A DNA stretch of 64,000 bases from Pseudomonas sp. RIT-562 (GCF_026241895.1 NZ_JAPJIV010000027.1:1-64000); one strand, 5' to 3'; shown: positions 45,951 through 54,815, numbered from the stretch's first letter. The notes: generated by a model not told the origin, from the sequence alone. Numbers and translations: made by a program.

Positions 45951-46972
45951 TGCGTACTGAAACAACACGTGAAACTTTGATCAGGATTATAACAGAACAA
46001 CAAATCGAAACAGGAAATGCCAAACTAAGAATAGGCGTTATCGCGGAGATGGCGGGCATAACCAGGCAGGCATTCCATCGATACCATAGTGAACTCAAAC
46101 CATACGTGCTAGGTGAGAAACCTATCTCCACGTTATTTCAAAATCAAACAGACGGAATGGGATCTACCCATCTGTTGAATGCCCAGAAAAAAATTAACGA
46201 ACTTCAAAGCTCACTTTCTAAAGTGGAAGATGCACATAAAAAAGAGTTGCAGGAGTTCAAAAACAACTGCATAACTTCTCTCATGAAAAGCGACTTGGCT
46301 TTGCACGATGCTGACAATGTACGAAAGCGGCATGCACAACAAATCAGCCATAACGAAAAACTCAGACAAGATCTTAGCGCGCTTAAATTGGCTTTACTTC
46401 ATGAACAGTCCCGTGCGCTAGCAACCGAAGCTGAATTAAATAATATTAAAACAAATACCAGAGTACAATCGACGGCACGAGACATATTAGTAATTGACGA
46501 ATTCGAACTCTTCAACAACAGAAATATCATAGAAGATGAATCAAATTTTATTCAGCTAAAGAACAAATACGCCGAGAAAACGATCAACACACTCAATACA
46601 ATAATCGATCCAACCAACTCGTTAGTTGTTTTATATATTGACAGATTCATATCCAGATTTGAGAAATTTGCAGACCAATACATCCCAAGCGATAGTAGTA
46701 CCGTAATATTGGTTAGGTTTCCTATTTTTGATCAATATTTGATTAAAAGCTATCTAGCGCAAATAGCTGCGAGTACGCGCGTCCAAGTTATCATTCCGGT
46801 CTGCGATGTAGAAAATATTGTTAAGGCGCAACGAACTTTTTTTGTGAGAAACGTTCCACCTTTTGAACTAAAAAATGCAGATGATTTCGGGCTTCAGGAT
46901 ATATCGCTAAAACGATGTAGGGCAATGGGAATAAATGCCATCTCGTTTAGCCAAATTTCGCATGGAGATTAA
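45950..46972 (+). CDS. gmtX: HTH/coiled-coil accessory protein (GmtX-like)
   Basis: A 340-residue protein. The N-terminal part contains a helix-turn-helix (GVIAEMAGITRQAFHRYHSE, about residues 27-46) as in TnpC-type or DUF6262-like partners of tyrosine recombinases. A long coiled coil follows (about 65-165, including LQSSLSKVEDAHKKELQEF). The C-terminal part, about 175-330, is an alpha/beta region with VLYIDRFISRFEK and no motif I recognise. The start overlaps the previous stop (TAATG). Probably binds DNA or recombinases during transposition. Confidence 0.65.
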   Translation: MRTETTRETLIRIITEQQIETGNAKLRIGVIAEMAGITRQAFHRYHSELKPYVLGEKPISTLFQNQTDGMGSTHLLNAQKKINELQSSLSKVEDAHKKELQEFKNNCITSLMKSDLALHDADNVRKRHAQQISHNEKLRQDLSALKLALLHEQSRALATEAELNNIKTNTRVQSTARDILVIDEFELFNNRNIIEDESNFIQLKNKYAEKTINTLNTIIDPTNSLVVLYIDRFISRFEKFADQYIPSDSSTVILVRFPIFDQYLIKSYLAQIAASTRVQVIIPVCDVENIVKAQRTFFVRNVPPFELKNADDFGLQDISLKRCRAMGINAISFSQISHGD

Positions 46973-46974
46973 TC

Positions 46975-48258
46975 ATGATAAAAATAAATAGGCAGGCAAT
47001 TTCCTATCTTGATGATGAAACGGGCAAGAGTACGTCGCATTACATTTTAATTGCTTCTAGCGATAACAAGACTACTTTACTCAGCCACCCTAATCTTTAT
47101 CTCTATAGTAACACCAGATCATCACTGAAAACGTCTGACAGGTATTCCCAGATAATATCGTCATTCTACAAGTTCTTGTCAACACATGTACGATTTCGCG
47201 GATTAGAAGTCGCTGAATACCATGCACACGTTTCAAACAAGGATATTATCCGATGGCAAGTTTCAAGATTGGAGAAACGTCTTAATGATCAAAGCGCGAG
47301 CCCTTCTACAAAAACCATCATTGAAGATGCACGCATCCTACTGCAACTATTCAGTTGGCTTGAAGAGCACGGCTACCCCTCCGACATAAAAATCAGTACA
47401 CTCCAATCAACTATTAACTTCAATAAGGAAAGACTTCTAAATTACATTGAAAGAAAGGCCAACAAAACCCTATCTAACAAAGGAATTAGAGTCTTAGACA
47501 AAGAAAGCCGACAAAAAAACACTGTCACGCTAATTTCCAAGAAAGAAATTGACGCTCTAATTAATAATTATAACGACCCGGTATATTCTGCAATTTTAAA
47601 CTTTGCACTTGGCACAGCAATGCGCCCAATGGAAATATGTAAATTTCCTCTATACGGGACGGGAATAAATCAGCATATTGCGCCATATACTGATATGAAC
47701 AAAGCATCAGGAATAGTGGATTATACCCTTGTCGGGAAAAGAAAAAAAACCCGCACAATCAAGATTAATGTCAAAGACATCCGCGATCTCCAAAACTCTT
47801 ATACTCAGAAGCTATACAAAGAAAGGGCAGAAAAATATGCCGACCTTTATGGGCACCCTTGCCCCTTGTCAATCTTGTTCCTCAATGAAAAAGGGGTGCC
47901 CGTTACTGAGAAAATGATTTCGCAACGGACAAATTACGCGAAGAAACAATCAAAGAAGGCTTTTCCTGATTTTCGTGACACTTCGGTATTTTACTCTACT
48001 CGAAAATGGTGGCCGACGAAATTCCTTATCAATTTCCACAAAGGAGACATTTTAACCAAATCTGCCGACTTCTTATATGCTGCGTGTTCTCAAGCGATAA
48101 TGGATCAAATGGGACATGACGATATAAGTACAACCTATAAACATTATATCGACATGGCTCGAGTCATGGTTCATTATCAGGGATGGGGCTACCAGGAGTT
48201 TAGCGAACCGGTACAGACGGTAGCGGAGTTTATAGAATCATATCCAGGTAATACTTGA
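46975..48258 (+). CDS. Tyrosine recombinase, third of the island operon
   Basis: A 427-residue site-specific recombinase. Catalytic positions: Arg217 in ALGTAMRPMEICKFP, Arg343 in VFYSTRKWWPTKF (the paired His of the family is Tyr340 here), His381 in DQMGHDDISTTYKHYID and a nucleophile at Tyr388 or Tyr391. A core-binding domain precedes it. It starts three bases after the GmtX-like stop, so all four genes form one operon. Low GC. It may assist the GmtZ-like enzyme or act at a second site. Confidence 0.75.
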   Translation: MIKINRQAISYLDDETGKSTSHYILIASSDNKTTLLSHPNLYLYSNTRSSLKTSDRYSQIISSFYKFLSTHVRFRGLEVAEYHAHVSNKDIIRWQVSRLEKRLNDQSASPSTKTIIEDARILLQLFSWLEEHGYPSDIKISTLQSTINFNKERLLNYIERKANKTLSNKGIRVLDKESRQKNTVTLISKKEIDALINNYNDPVYSAILNFALGTAMRPMEICKFPLYGTGINQHIAPYTDMNKASGIVDYTLVGKRKKTRTIKINVKDIRDLQNSYTQKLYKERAEKYADLYGHPCPLSILFLNEKGVPVTEKMISQRTNYAKKQSKKAFPDFRDTSVFYSTRKWWPTKFLINFHKGDILTKSADFLYAACSQAIMDQMGHDDISTTYKHYIDMARVMVHYQGWGYQEFSEPVQTVAEFIESYPGNT

Positions 48259-48334
48259 TAGATTGCTGATGGCGCGAATATCCAGCGATTTGTCTCTTAG
48301 CCTCCAGTCCGAAGGAGCACTAGCCGAATCAGCT

Positions 48335-48535
48335 TTAGCTGCGCCGCCCAACACGTCGCCTATACAAGTCGACGATTGAGTTTTTGGGGCTTACCTTAAC
48401 GAGATCAAGTGAGGTCTCTACGAACCCCAGCGCGTTCGTTAGCAAAGCATCGAACAGCTGTTCCTTCGTCCGTTTTTTCTTGCTTGAGCCACCGGACGGA
48501 AGAAGGTATGACTTCAGTGCGAAAGACACTTTCAA
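48335..48535 (-). pseudogene. N-terminal fragment of a HEPN-like protein
   Basis: A frame of about 65 codons reads FDALLTNALGFVETSLDLVK and SPKNSIVDLYRR before a stop. The pattern (helical, FVExSLxxVKxSPKxSIV) resembles the start of a widespread uncharacterised HEPN-like family, where the next expected residues form the RxxxxH-bearing helix. Those are missing. The start is probably a GTG near 48529. The assignment rests on recall and is tentative. Confidence 0.4.
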
Positions 48536-48685
48536 TCCAGTAGGCCTTCTATCTCAAGATGAGCACCGTTCGCTTGAGGAGATGCTCCGTTGTATCTGAA
48601 GAATTTGTCATTGTTCGACCACACTGCGAGGCCAGGAGATCGAGTCGCCGTGCACCTGGGGAGATCAGCGAGGATCATCCGGATT

Positions 48686-48790
48686 ATCAACCTTTCAAAC
48701 AGAGCTCAGTTGGATAACAACTGGCCATAGACCTGCTGTTCATGCTGATGGTCTCCAAGGTATCTAGTGGGTCACCACCTGCTGCTTTCA
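48686..48790 (-). pseudogene. C-terminal scrap related to the 54899-55519 gene
   Basis: On the minus strand the reading around PLDTLETI and YPTELCLKG parallels the last ~30 residues of the hypothetical protein encoded at 54899-55519 (PLDILETTSKSC, YPAELCLNG). Nucleotide similarity between the two stretches is plain over about 95 bases. Only the 3' tail remains, so this is the footprint of a lost paralogue. Confidence 0.55.
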
Positions 48791-48804
48791 AGGAATTCGA
48801 ATTC

Positions 48805-49494
48805 ATGGACAACAACTACCTTGCCAAAGCCAAGCGCCTTCTATCTGAGGTTGGCGCCCACCAGCTTTCGGAACGTGTATGGGCATTCACGGATGTTCAC
48901 ATTGTCAGCCAAGCCTACATCCACCACTCACTACAACCGGTCGCCCTTGCTGCCTACGCGGCAGTTAACCCCACGTTCGCTGCTGGCCGTTTTCCCAACT
49001 GGGCGTTGGTCGATATGGTGGATAAAGTGCCTTGCATGGACGGTGCTGAGCTTACGGCGCTGTCGATGGTTTGCGGAGCTTCCATCCCTACATTCCCCAG
49101 TGCATCAGAGCGCGGAAATATTTCTGGGCAAGCAGTGTGGGGCTTCGTAGAGGCTTACTCGCTTGAGGGTTGTTTTGAGCACGTCGAACGCGCCTATGGT
49201 AGTCAAGGCAGCCATTACAACTTGCGGCCTCGCGGCTTCGATTGGGCAGGCGGAGAAGATCCTGTCCCCGAGTCCTTGAAGGCAATGCGTCAAAGTTATC
49301 GCGCTATGTCGCCGCTGCAACAGATCATGGTTTTAACGATCATGCACTTGTACAACCAGGGTAAAGACAAGACGTATCTGACTGGGGGCTGTCCGACCAA
49401 AATTCCCGCCGTCGAGGCAATGAGTATTCTTCGCAGAAATGGGCCGGCGCTCTCGACCTGGGGCCACATGGTTACTCATTATGCGGGCTGGTAA
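48805..49494 (+). CDS. Hypothetical cargo protein
   Basis: A 229-residue soluble protein from the ATG at 48805 (MDNNYLAKAKRLLSEVGAHQ), preceded by AAGGA; the open frame begins upstream at 48742 inside the scrap described before it. It is mostly helical with a conserved-looking GFDWAGGEDPVPESLKAM stretch. I do not recognise the family. Its end is followed by a GGGCC hairpin. Confidence 0.55.
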   Translation: MDNNYLAKAKRLLSEVGAHQLSERVWAFTDVHIVSQAYIHHSLQPVALAAYAAVNPTFAAGRFPNWALVDMVDKVPCMDGAELTALSMVCGASIPTFPSASERGNISGQAVWGFVEAYSLEGCFEHVERAYGSQGSHYNLRPRGFDWAGGEDPVPESLKAMRQSYRAMSPLQQIMVLTIMHLYNQGKDKTYLTGGCPTKIPAVEAMSILRRNGPALSTWGHMVTHYAGW

Positions 49495-49571
49495 GTACAC
49501 AACTATCGACGAGCTTAACACCTAAGGAAATGAACACTGACAGTATGATGTGGTAGCAAATACCCGCAAGC

Positions 49572-49587
49572 CGGGCCCAAGGGCCCG
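49572..49587. repeat. GGGCC hairpin, copy 1
   Basis: CGGGCCC-AA-GGGCCCG, 7-bp perfect arms. First of four related hairpins in the cargo. Confidence 0.75.
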
Positions 49588-49775
49588 AAATCACGACGTC
49601 TTTTGATAGCTCCAGATCTCCCACCCTGTAGGCAGCCTCATCAGTCCACGCAGCGCGACGGAGCTGATCCTGTCGACCTACTATGTACTTAGGGGGCATG
49701 ATCAGCTCGAACAGTTGCACGCTAAATCGTGGATCGAATAAACGAGCTCACTGGGGCCTGGAATGTCGGAAAATA

Positions 49776-50183
49776 ATGATGACTGACGCGAATCGTCTCT
49801 GGCAGCGCGAACGCAAACGACGCTACGCTTTGTGGGATTTAGAAAGGCAGCAGCCTGGATCTGATCGAGCGATTCAGTACCTTGCGATTCTTGATGAAAT
49901 TGAGCGCGAAGATCGAGATGACCCCATTGGTGATGCAGTCGCCATGTCGGTTGATGAGCTACGAGAATGCGTACCAGAAACCGAGATCAAGGAAGTCAGC
50001 GGATCCCACGTTGTTGTCGTGCTTGACGAGCACATACCAGAACCCTGGAAGACTCGTTTCGAAGAAGCGAGTACCGGGTCTACCCGTTTACGCCAAGGTT
50101 GCTATGCGAGAGATTGGCGTCGGTTTTTACGACTATGGACAGTCGAAATGCAGCACCTCGCGGCACATAGAGAGATGCGTTAA
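49776..50183 (+). CDS. Hypothetical cargo protein
   Basis: A 135-residue product starting MMTDANRLWQRERKRRYALW. Highly charged with an early basic helix and a C-terminal part reading YARDWRRFLRLWTVEMQHL. I do not recognise the family. The open frame extends upstream to 49683 but the N-terminal addition is unlike coding sequence. It converges on the antitoxin gene. Confidence 0.5.
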   Translation: MMTDANRLWQRERKRRYALWDLERQQPGSDRAIQYLAILDEIEREDRDDPIGDAVAMSVDELRECVPETEIKEVSGSHVVVVLDEHIPEPWKTRFEEASTGSTRLRQGCYARDWRRFLRLWTVEMQHLAAHREMR

Positions 50184-50201
50184 GCGCTGGCCTGACGAGT
50201 C

Positions 50202-50663
50202 TCAAACGAGCACCGCCCTCTCCAGTCGACCGATAAGGTTGATGACGGCCTCCGTTTCCACCCTCGTCCTCATCATATCCAGAGGACGCTTCGAACCAAG
50301 CCCACGAACCGGCGTGTTCAACCAATGCGCTGCAGCGGCGACATCGTTTTCGAAGAGGAAAAGGGCTTCCTCAAAGACAGCCACCAATGCAACCAGGCGG
50401 TCGCTTTCTACGGCGTTGAACCGCCTTGCTTTCGCTCTACGAGCCATCGTTGCGGGAGACATGCATATCGCGTTGGAGACAACTCGTCGCGGCACCTGCA
50501 GAACGCTCGCTATCCTCGCAAGATATTCGAAAGGTAGTCCTTCACGAACTAGGTCATGAAGCATGGTTCCGCGTGACGGCAGCCCGAGCGTCATCCAAAT
50601 GCTCTGTGGAATCTGGGGCCCCGGTTGGTATTCCTTGATCGATGACAGCACTTTCACCTCCAT
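50202..50663 (-). CDS. Xre/MbcA/ParS-type antitoxin
   Basis: A 153-residue protein. From MEVKVLSSIKEYQPGPQIPQ it has an Xre-like HTH region (LVREGLPFEYLARIASVLQV) and a C-terminal Xre/MbcA/ParS toxin-binding domain (RFNAVESDRLVALVAVFEEA, FENDVAAAAHWLNTPVRGLG, MMRTRVETEAVINLIGRLE). Such antitoxins pair with RES toxins. No RES gene is visible beside it, so it may be orphaned. The start at 50663 is chosen because a near-identical copy at 52746-53207 shares exactly this length. Confidence 0.75.
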   Translation of the reverse strand: MEVKVLSSIKEYQPGPQIPQSIWMTLGLPSRGTMLHDLVREGLPFEYLARIASVLQVPRRVVSNAICMSPATMARRAKARRFNAVESDRLVALVAVFEEALFLFENDVAAAAHWLNTPVRGLGSKRPLDMMRTRVETEAVINLIGRLERAVLV

Positions 50664-50905
50664 CTGAAAACCTAACACCAAGCCGTGCCAGCAAGTGCTC
50701 ATATCCGTTGACGACAAACCAGCTGTGGATATCGTGATCTGGGCTGACCCCAACTGCTTGCGCAAGCGTGAGGATAGAAGCCCTTAGGGCCCATATAGGT
50801 CAGCTTGACTGAGCAGAGTTCACGGCAGCCGACCCGGCAGGGGCACGCCAACACATCACGCCCGAATGACATCGACAGCTCTAGCACGTGCCTTGACGAG
50901 CAATC

Positions 50906-51691
50906 ATGCCATACCCACAATGGGCAAATTGCCATCTGCCCTTCGGGATTTTTTCAGTGACGAAATCACCACGCATCAACCCGCCCGGCCCAGTATCCGT
51001 CCTGCCACGCAGGGACAAAACCGGCTATGCGCGAATTGAGTTTCTGCCCATGACTGCCGCCCATGCAACATGGTGGCACCAAAACGTCCAATCAATAATC
51101 AATACCAAGTACCGAGCGCTGAGCGACAGCACTCCCAAGAATGCGCACAAAAAAGTCAGGACTGACATTGATTGGGACTGGGAGCTCTGGCACTGGCTTC
51201 TGTCTGTTCATAACTTCGGCCATGCAAGTGCCATAAAGTCTCCTGCCATGGGACTCACCTTGGCCGCGATCAACGAAGAAGGGTTCGCCGTCCCTATTGG
51301 GATGATGACGCTAGTCCCACGCTACCTCTGCAACTCCGACAAAATAGGTGAAAAAACGTATCTGTGGTTCTTAGCCTCAGCACCGTCGACAACATATGAT
51401 GATTGGCTTGATGGCAAAGCGCTGGACGGTGTTGGGAGCGCCCTTATCGATGCGGCCATCCAAGAATCGTATAAGGTCAAAGCTGACGGGGCCGTTTTGC
51501 TGCACGCCGATCCGGATGGGGGTCAATATCTTCTGGATACTTACAAGGGATTGGGCTTCACATCACTGGGCTCATCGTTTGGCCCTATCACCTTGTTCCG
51601 CTGGCGAAATAGATCGCAGTACATGCTGCTGGGCGCAAAAGAAGCACGGAAGATCATCCGAGACAACGAAGTTTATCGCAACAGAACGTGA
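50906..51691 (+). CDS. GNAT-fold acetyltransferase-like protein
   Basis: A 261-residue cargo protein. The C-terminal half has a GNAT-like acetyl-CoA region: LDGVGSALIDAAIQESYKV (the V-G-x-x-L motif A) followed by GAVLLHADPDGG and YLLDTYKGLGFTSLG, where the last strand and helix match GNAT motif B. The N-terminal part (about 1-110) is unusual and longer than in common GNATs. Substrate unknown; possible toxin or cell modifier in an island setting. Start uncertain; a downstream ATG at about 51050 is possible. Confidence 0.55.
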   Translation: MPYPQWANCHLPFGIFSVTKSPRINPPGPVSVLPRRDKTGYARIEFLPMTAAHATWWHQNVQSIINTKYRALSDSTPKNAHKKVRTDIDWDWELWHWLLSVHNFGHASAIKSPAMGLTLAAINEEGFAVPIGMMTLVPRYLCNSDKIGEKTYLWFLASAPSTTYDDWLDGKALDGVGSALIDAAIQESYKVKADGAVLLHADPDGGQYLLDTYKGLGFTSLGSSFGPITLFRWRNRSQYMLLGAKEARKIIRDNEVYRNRT

Positions 51692-51815
51692 GCGGTGATG
51701 ACGGCAGTATCAGTGCGAACCTGAATGCCGTCGGTATCCTGTGATCGAACCTGCTTTACAGCCTCAATGTGGCACGTGCTAGGCTGAAAGTATGAAGGTA
51801 GGATGACGAAGAGAA

Positions 51816-52157
51816 ATGAACATGCAGCCAGATTTCCTAGATCCAAAATCGCTGGCATCAGCGGTGAAAGCCATAACGGGTAAAAATTGTGATCCAGAGA
51901 CGCCTGAAGGACTGGACGACCTGCGGGCTATTGCTCGCAGCCTGGTGTTGCAGCCTGACTCACCCGAGACTGCAGCAATTTGGGGCCATATGAAGAGCCC
52001 CGTGCGCTCTCAGGACAGAGACCTGGCAGTAAGACCGGGAGGCGGGCCTCAAATGGTCGAAGGTGTCCACATTCCAGATCGCCTCAACTTATTGCAGCGT
52101 GGCCGTACCTATGTGGCTGCAAACACCCATGATGGCCCTTCCACCTCTAACAGGTAG
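51816..52157 (+). CDS. Hypothetical cargo protein
   Basis: A 113-residue product, MNMQPDFLDPKSLASAVKA, with AAGAG ahead; a second ATG two codons on is equally good. The N-terminal half is helical, the C-terminal half basic and likely unstructured. No motif recognised. Confidence 0.4.
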   Translation: MNMQPDFLDPKSLASAVKAITGKNCDPETPEGLDDLRAIARSLVLQPDSPETAAIWGHMKSPVRSQDRDLAVRPGGGPQMVEGVHIPDRLNLLQRGRTYVAANTHDGPSTSNR

Positions 52158-52455
52158 ACACTGCGCAAAAAGCCTTAGACACCCACCGCTTAGCTAATAC
52201 GTTGCTCAAAAGACCTGCGCTGGTAACGAACCATGCCCTGCGCCCTTCAACCGCCCTTACTGGCAGCCCTATCGATAGAGGCAGGTGTGGTTACAAGCCA
52301 CTTTCCAATTTTCGGTTTAACCAGGAGCTTAGCCATTCGCGCGTGGCAAGCGGCTAGGAAGGATTCCATCATTTCGACCATGTGCGTCTCCTGGTACCCG
52401 GCGCCGATGATGCGTAACGGGCCTCCGGTCATATCGTATCGTAGGGGGGTAACGT
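52158..52455. other. Intergenic cargo stretch
   Basis: No gene seen. A minus frame at 52247-52432 (MTGGPLRIIGAGYQETHMVE) could be a scrap, but I cannot support it. Confidence 0.4.
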
Positions 52456-52614
52456 GTGACTTTTATCCCAGTATGCCGCCGGTATGTCACACGCTGGAAA
52501 GCTCGACCCGATGGGCAGATAGTAGGTGCCGAGGTCGATGATAAAGTGATTAAGTTCAACCCAAAAATGAGCGTGCTTGCTGGAATCGGATGCATATCTA
52601 TCACCGAGGGATAG
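52456..52614 (+). CDS. Small (52-residue) hypothetical protein
   Basis: A short frame from GTG at 52456, preceded by the very strong ribosome site TAGGGGGGTAAC, reads VTFIPVCRRYVTRWKARPDG with a late VIKFNPKMSVLAGIG and ends at TAG 52612-52614. The coding-like residue pattern and ribosome site make it credible although it is short. No family recognised. Confidence 0.4.
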   Translation: MTFIPVCRRYVTRWKARPDGQIVGAEVDDKVIKFNPKMSVLAGIGCISITEG

Positions 52615-52745
52615 ACGACGTTAGAAATGTCGCTCACTCGTAAAAGAGATGCTCGGCTGACTATATAAGCCGGACTTTCAGCCAGAAGGAGCGATAGCAA
52701 CAACTAGGCTCAGGAGCCTCCGCTCAGTGATCCGTGCGATGAAGC

Positions 52746-53207
52746 TTAGGCTAGCACTCCCCTGTCCAATCGACCGATAAAATCGAGGACGGCTTCTGTT
52801 TCCACTCTCGTTTCCAGTATGTGCAATGGGCACTTCGAATCAAGCCCCCGAACCGGAGAGATCATCCATTCCGTTGCAGCAGCGACATCGTTTTCGGACA
52901 GGGAAAAGGCCTCCTCAACGACAGCTACCAATGCGACGAGGCGGTCGCTTTCTAAGGCGTTGAACCGCATTACTTTCGCTCTACGCGCCAAAGTTGAGAG
53001 TGCTATGCAAATAGCCTTGGCGATAACCCCGGGCTGCACCTGCAAGAGGCTTGCTATCCGTTAGGGGTAGTCGAAAGGTAGTCCTTCACGAACTAGGTCA
53101 TGAAGCATGGTTCCGCGTGACGGCAGCCCGAGCGTCATCCAAATGCTCTGTGGAATCTGGGGCCCCGGTTGGTATTCCTTGATCGATGACAGCACTTTCA
53201 CCTCCAT
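52746..53207 (-). pseudogene. Second Xre/ParS antitoxin copy with in-frame stop
   Basis: Same length (462 bases) as the antitoxin at 50202-50663. Its first ~145 bases are identical to that copy, then similarity falls. The region encoding LPFEYLARIA in copy 1 reads LPFDYP then TAA (53061-53063), so translation stops after about 48 codons. The later part (RFNALESDRLVALVAVVEEA, LETRVETEAVLDFIGRLD) remains conserved. A broken, partially gene-converted duplicate. Confidence 0.8.
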
Positions 53208-53228
53208 CTGAAAAACCTACCACCGAGC

Positions 53229-53244
53229 CGGGCCAAGTGGCCCG
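53229..53244. repeat. GGGCC hairpin, copy 2
   Basis: CGGGCC-AAGT-GGCCCG, 6-bp arms, followed by GAAG as in copies 1 and 3. Confidence 0.75.
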
Positions 53245-53322
53245 AAGTAGCGACATCCCCATTTCCCACTGTGTAGGCCTCAGACACGGAACAATATGAA
53301 TTTGATGGGTAGCCTAGTCATC

Positions 53323-53754
53323 CTAGCTAGACGTCTTCGTGACTCCCACGAACTGATATGCACCGCTTTGCTCCTTCAACCGTTCCATCTCGCGAGCCTC
53401 CTCCCGAGTCAAGGTTACGGTTACCAACAGATGGCACTGCTGCTCCAGAAAGGCTTGCCTACCTGCTTCAGTTTTCAAATCGTAGCCAGTGACAGGCGGG
53501 TGGAAGTACAAGTGCTTCGCGAGTATCGACTGCTTGCTCAGGACGTCATTAGGGTTGCTCCATTCTCCTCCTTCCTTAAGCTTGAGACGAGATTGCTTGG
53601 ATTGCCTGTGCTGAAGTAGCCGCCGACGCAGATTGCCGCTAATTCCTACCTTCAGCAGCTTTCCTTCGTCAGTTACGATCTCATAGAGACCTGGCGCCGA
53701 TGGCAGTGCGGTTTCGATCTCGGAAAATCTAATTTTAAAACTCTGTTCAATCAC
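53323..53754 (-). CDS. GIY-YIG-like nuclease-fold protein
   Basis: A 143-residue product from a GTG at 53754 (an upstream TTG in frame is also possible). The GIY-YIG core is visible as GLYEIVTDEGKLLKVGISGN then LRRRLLQHRQ, where GLYEI and KVGIS match the two GIY and YIG strands and the Arg run the first helix. The canonical Glu further on is not obvious. Two further copies exist (55771-55850, a scrap, and 63824 to the window end). It lies divergent from the Fic-fold gene, sharing a ~130-base region. Confidence 0.65.
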   Translation of the reverse strand: MIEQSFKIRFSEIETALPSAPGLYEIVTDEGKLLKVGISGNLRRRLLQHRQSKQSRLKLKEGGEWSNPNDVLSKQSILAKHLYFHPPVTGYDLKTEAGRQAFLEQQCHLLVTVTLTREEAREMERLKEQSGAYQFVGVTKTSS

Positions 53755-53887
53755 GTCGACACGTCCATTCAAGCTTACTGCCTGAATCAAAGCACTATTG
53801 AAGATGGACGGCCACCTTCGTATAAGAACGCCAGCTGCAGCGGCATTCGGATTGCCTTTCAACCAAGGCGCGAATAATGTCAGCGGC

Positions 53888-54760
53888 ATGAATGTCTCAA
53901 ACCCGGCCCTCCCCGATTCGATTCCTCAGCCAATTCTGGCGAGCGCAGACTCGCTTGTAACGAAGACAGCTTTTCTAGCCGGCTTGATCGCACCTGAAAC
54001 TGCGGCATGCTTAAGCAGACAGCTGAAGATCTCTGACGCTGTGTACTCGAGGATCATCGACGGGCACAACACTGTCCCGAAGCTGCCAGAAGACGCAACC
54101 AACTTAGCTAGCACGCAGACCCCGCTGGGGGAAATCACCGAGCTTCGTCGACGTCTCATTGCGGCGCTAGCCCACCACTATCACCTTGTACAAACTCAAC
54201 AGCTATCTGACGATAATGGGGCTATGGCGAGGCTGGTCGTTCATATGCATTTCGCTCAGATCGGATTGCATCCGCACTTGTGGTCGATGCCTCGTGGCAT
54301 AGCTCGTAGACGGGAGGAGTATTACGCTGCGCTGGGCATAAATGCTGGCACGCAAGATACACAACTATCTGGTGGTTTCCAGCGAACAGACAAAGCTTCT
54401 CTCTCCTTCATTGAGCTCATGCTAGATGTCTGCCATGAAGAGGTGGATTACATGACTGTTGCTTTGAATCGTCGAAAGCTCCGTGAGTCCGTCACTCGTG
54501 CGTACAGAGCAAACTCGCTACTTTCGGAAGCAGGCGTCAGGCCAGAAACAATGCCTGCACTCCTAGCACTTTTGATTCAGGGCGCGTTACCTCGCACCGA
54601 TTTCGAAACCTTTACCGGTCTTCCATGTGAGATAGCGAGCGATCAGCTAAGCAGGTTGATCAACCTCGGCGTCGTGGTAAGCCCTCCATCTAACCGCCAT
54701 GGGCTGGAGATTGGTTTACCTGTTTGGTTTACTCAGGAGATTTTTTCGGGTTTGCAGTAG
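53888..54760 (+). CDS. Fic-fold protein with degenerate active site
   Basis: A 290-residue protein from ATG 53888 (MNVSNPALPDSIPQPILA). The region QTQQLSDDNGAMARLVVHMH aligns in position with the Fic motif HPFxDGNGRxxR, followed by LWSMPRGIARRREEYYAALG, which matches the typical LWSxxRGLARxxxxYY stretch of Fic proteins. The catalytic His is replaced by Gln, the second Gly by Asp and the motif Arg by Ala, so AMP transfer is unlikely. It may act as an inactive partner or inhibitor. A decayed copy lies at 60381-60630. Confidence 0.6.
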   Translation: MNVSNPALPDSIPQPILASADSLVTKTAFLAGLIAPETAACLSRQLKISDAVYSRIIDGHNTVPKLPEDATNLASTQTPLGEITELRRRLIAALAHHYHLVQTQQLSDDNGAMARLVVHMHFAQIGLHPHLWSMPRGIARRREEYYAALGINAGTQDTQLSGGFQRTDKASLSFIELMLDVCHEEVDYMTVALNRRKLRESVTRAYRANSLLSEAGVRPETMPALLALLIQGALPRTDFETFTGLPCEIASDQLSRLINLGVVVSPPSNRHGLEIGLPVWFTQEIFSGLQ

Positions 54761-54798
54761 CGTTGTCAGCTCATAGCCAAGGTGAAGCCTCATTGAGC

Positions 54799-54815
54799 CG
54801 GGCCTATTTGGCCCG
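54799..54815. repeat. GGGCC hairpin, copy 3
   Basis: CGGGCC-TATTT-GGCCCG, directly after the Fic-fold gene. Confidence 0.75.

Larger units (their letters stand above)
48259..48804. other. Gene-poor junction between recombinase operon and cargo
   Basis: No intact gene. It contains two broken minus-strand fragments, listed separately: an N-terminal scrap near 48335-48535 and a C-terminal scrap near 48686-48790. GC rises here from the AT-rich recombinase genes to cargo composition. Confidence 0.6.

Noticed and set aside
49882..50559. A 225-codon plus frame
   Set aside because: Overlaps the 49776-50183 gene in another phase and runs antisense to the antitoxin gene, which has recognisable domains.
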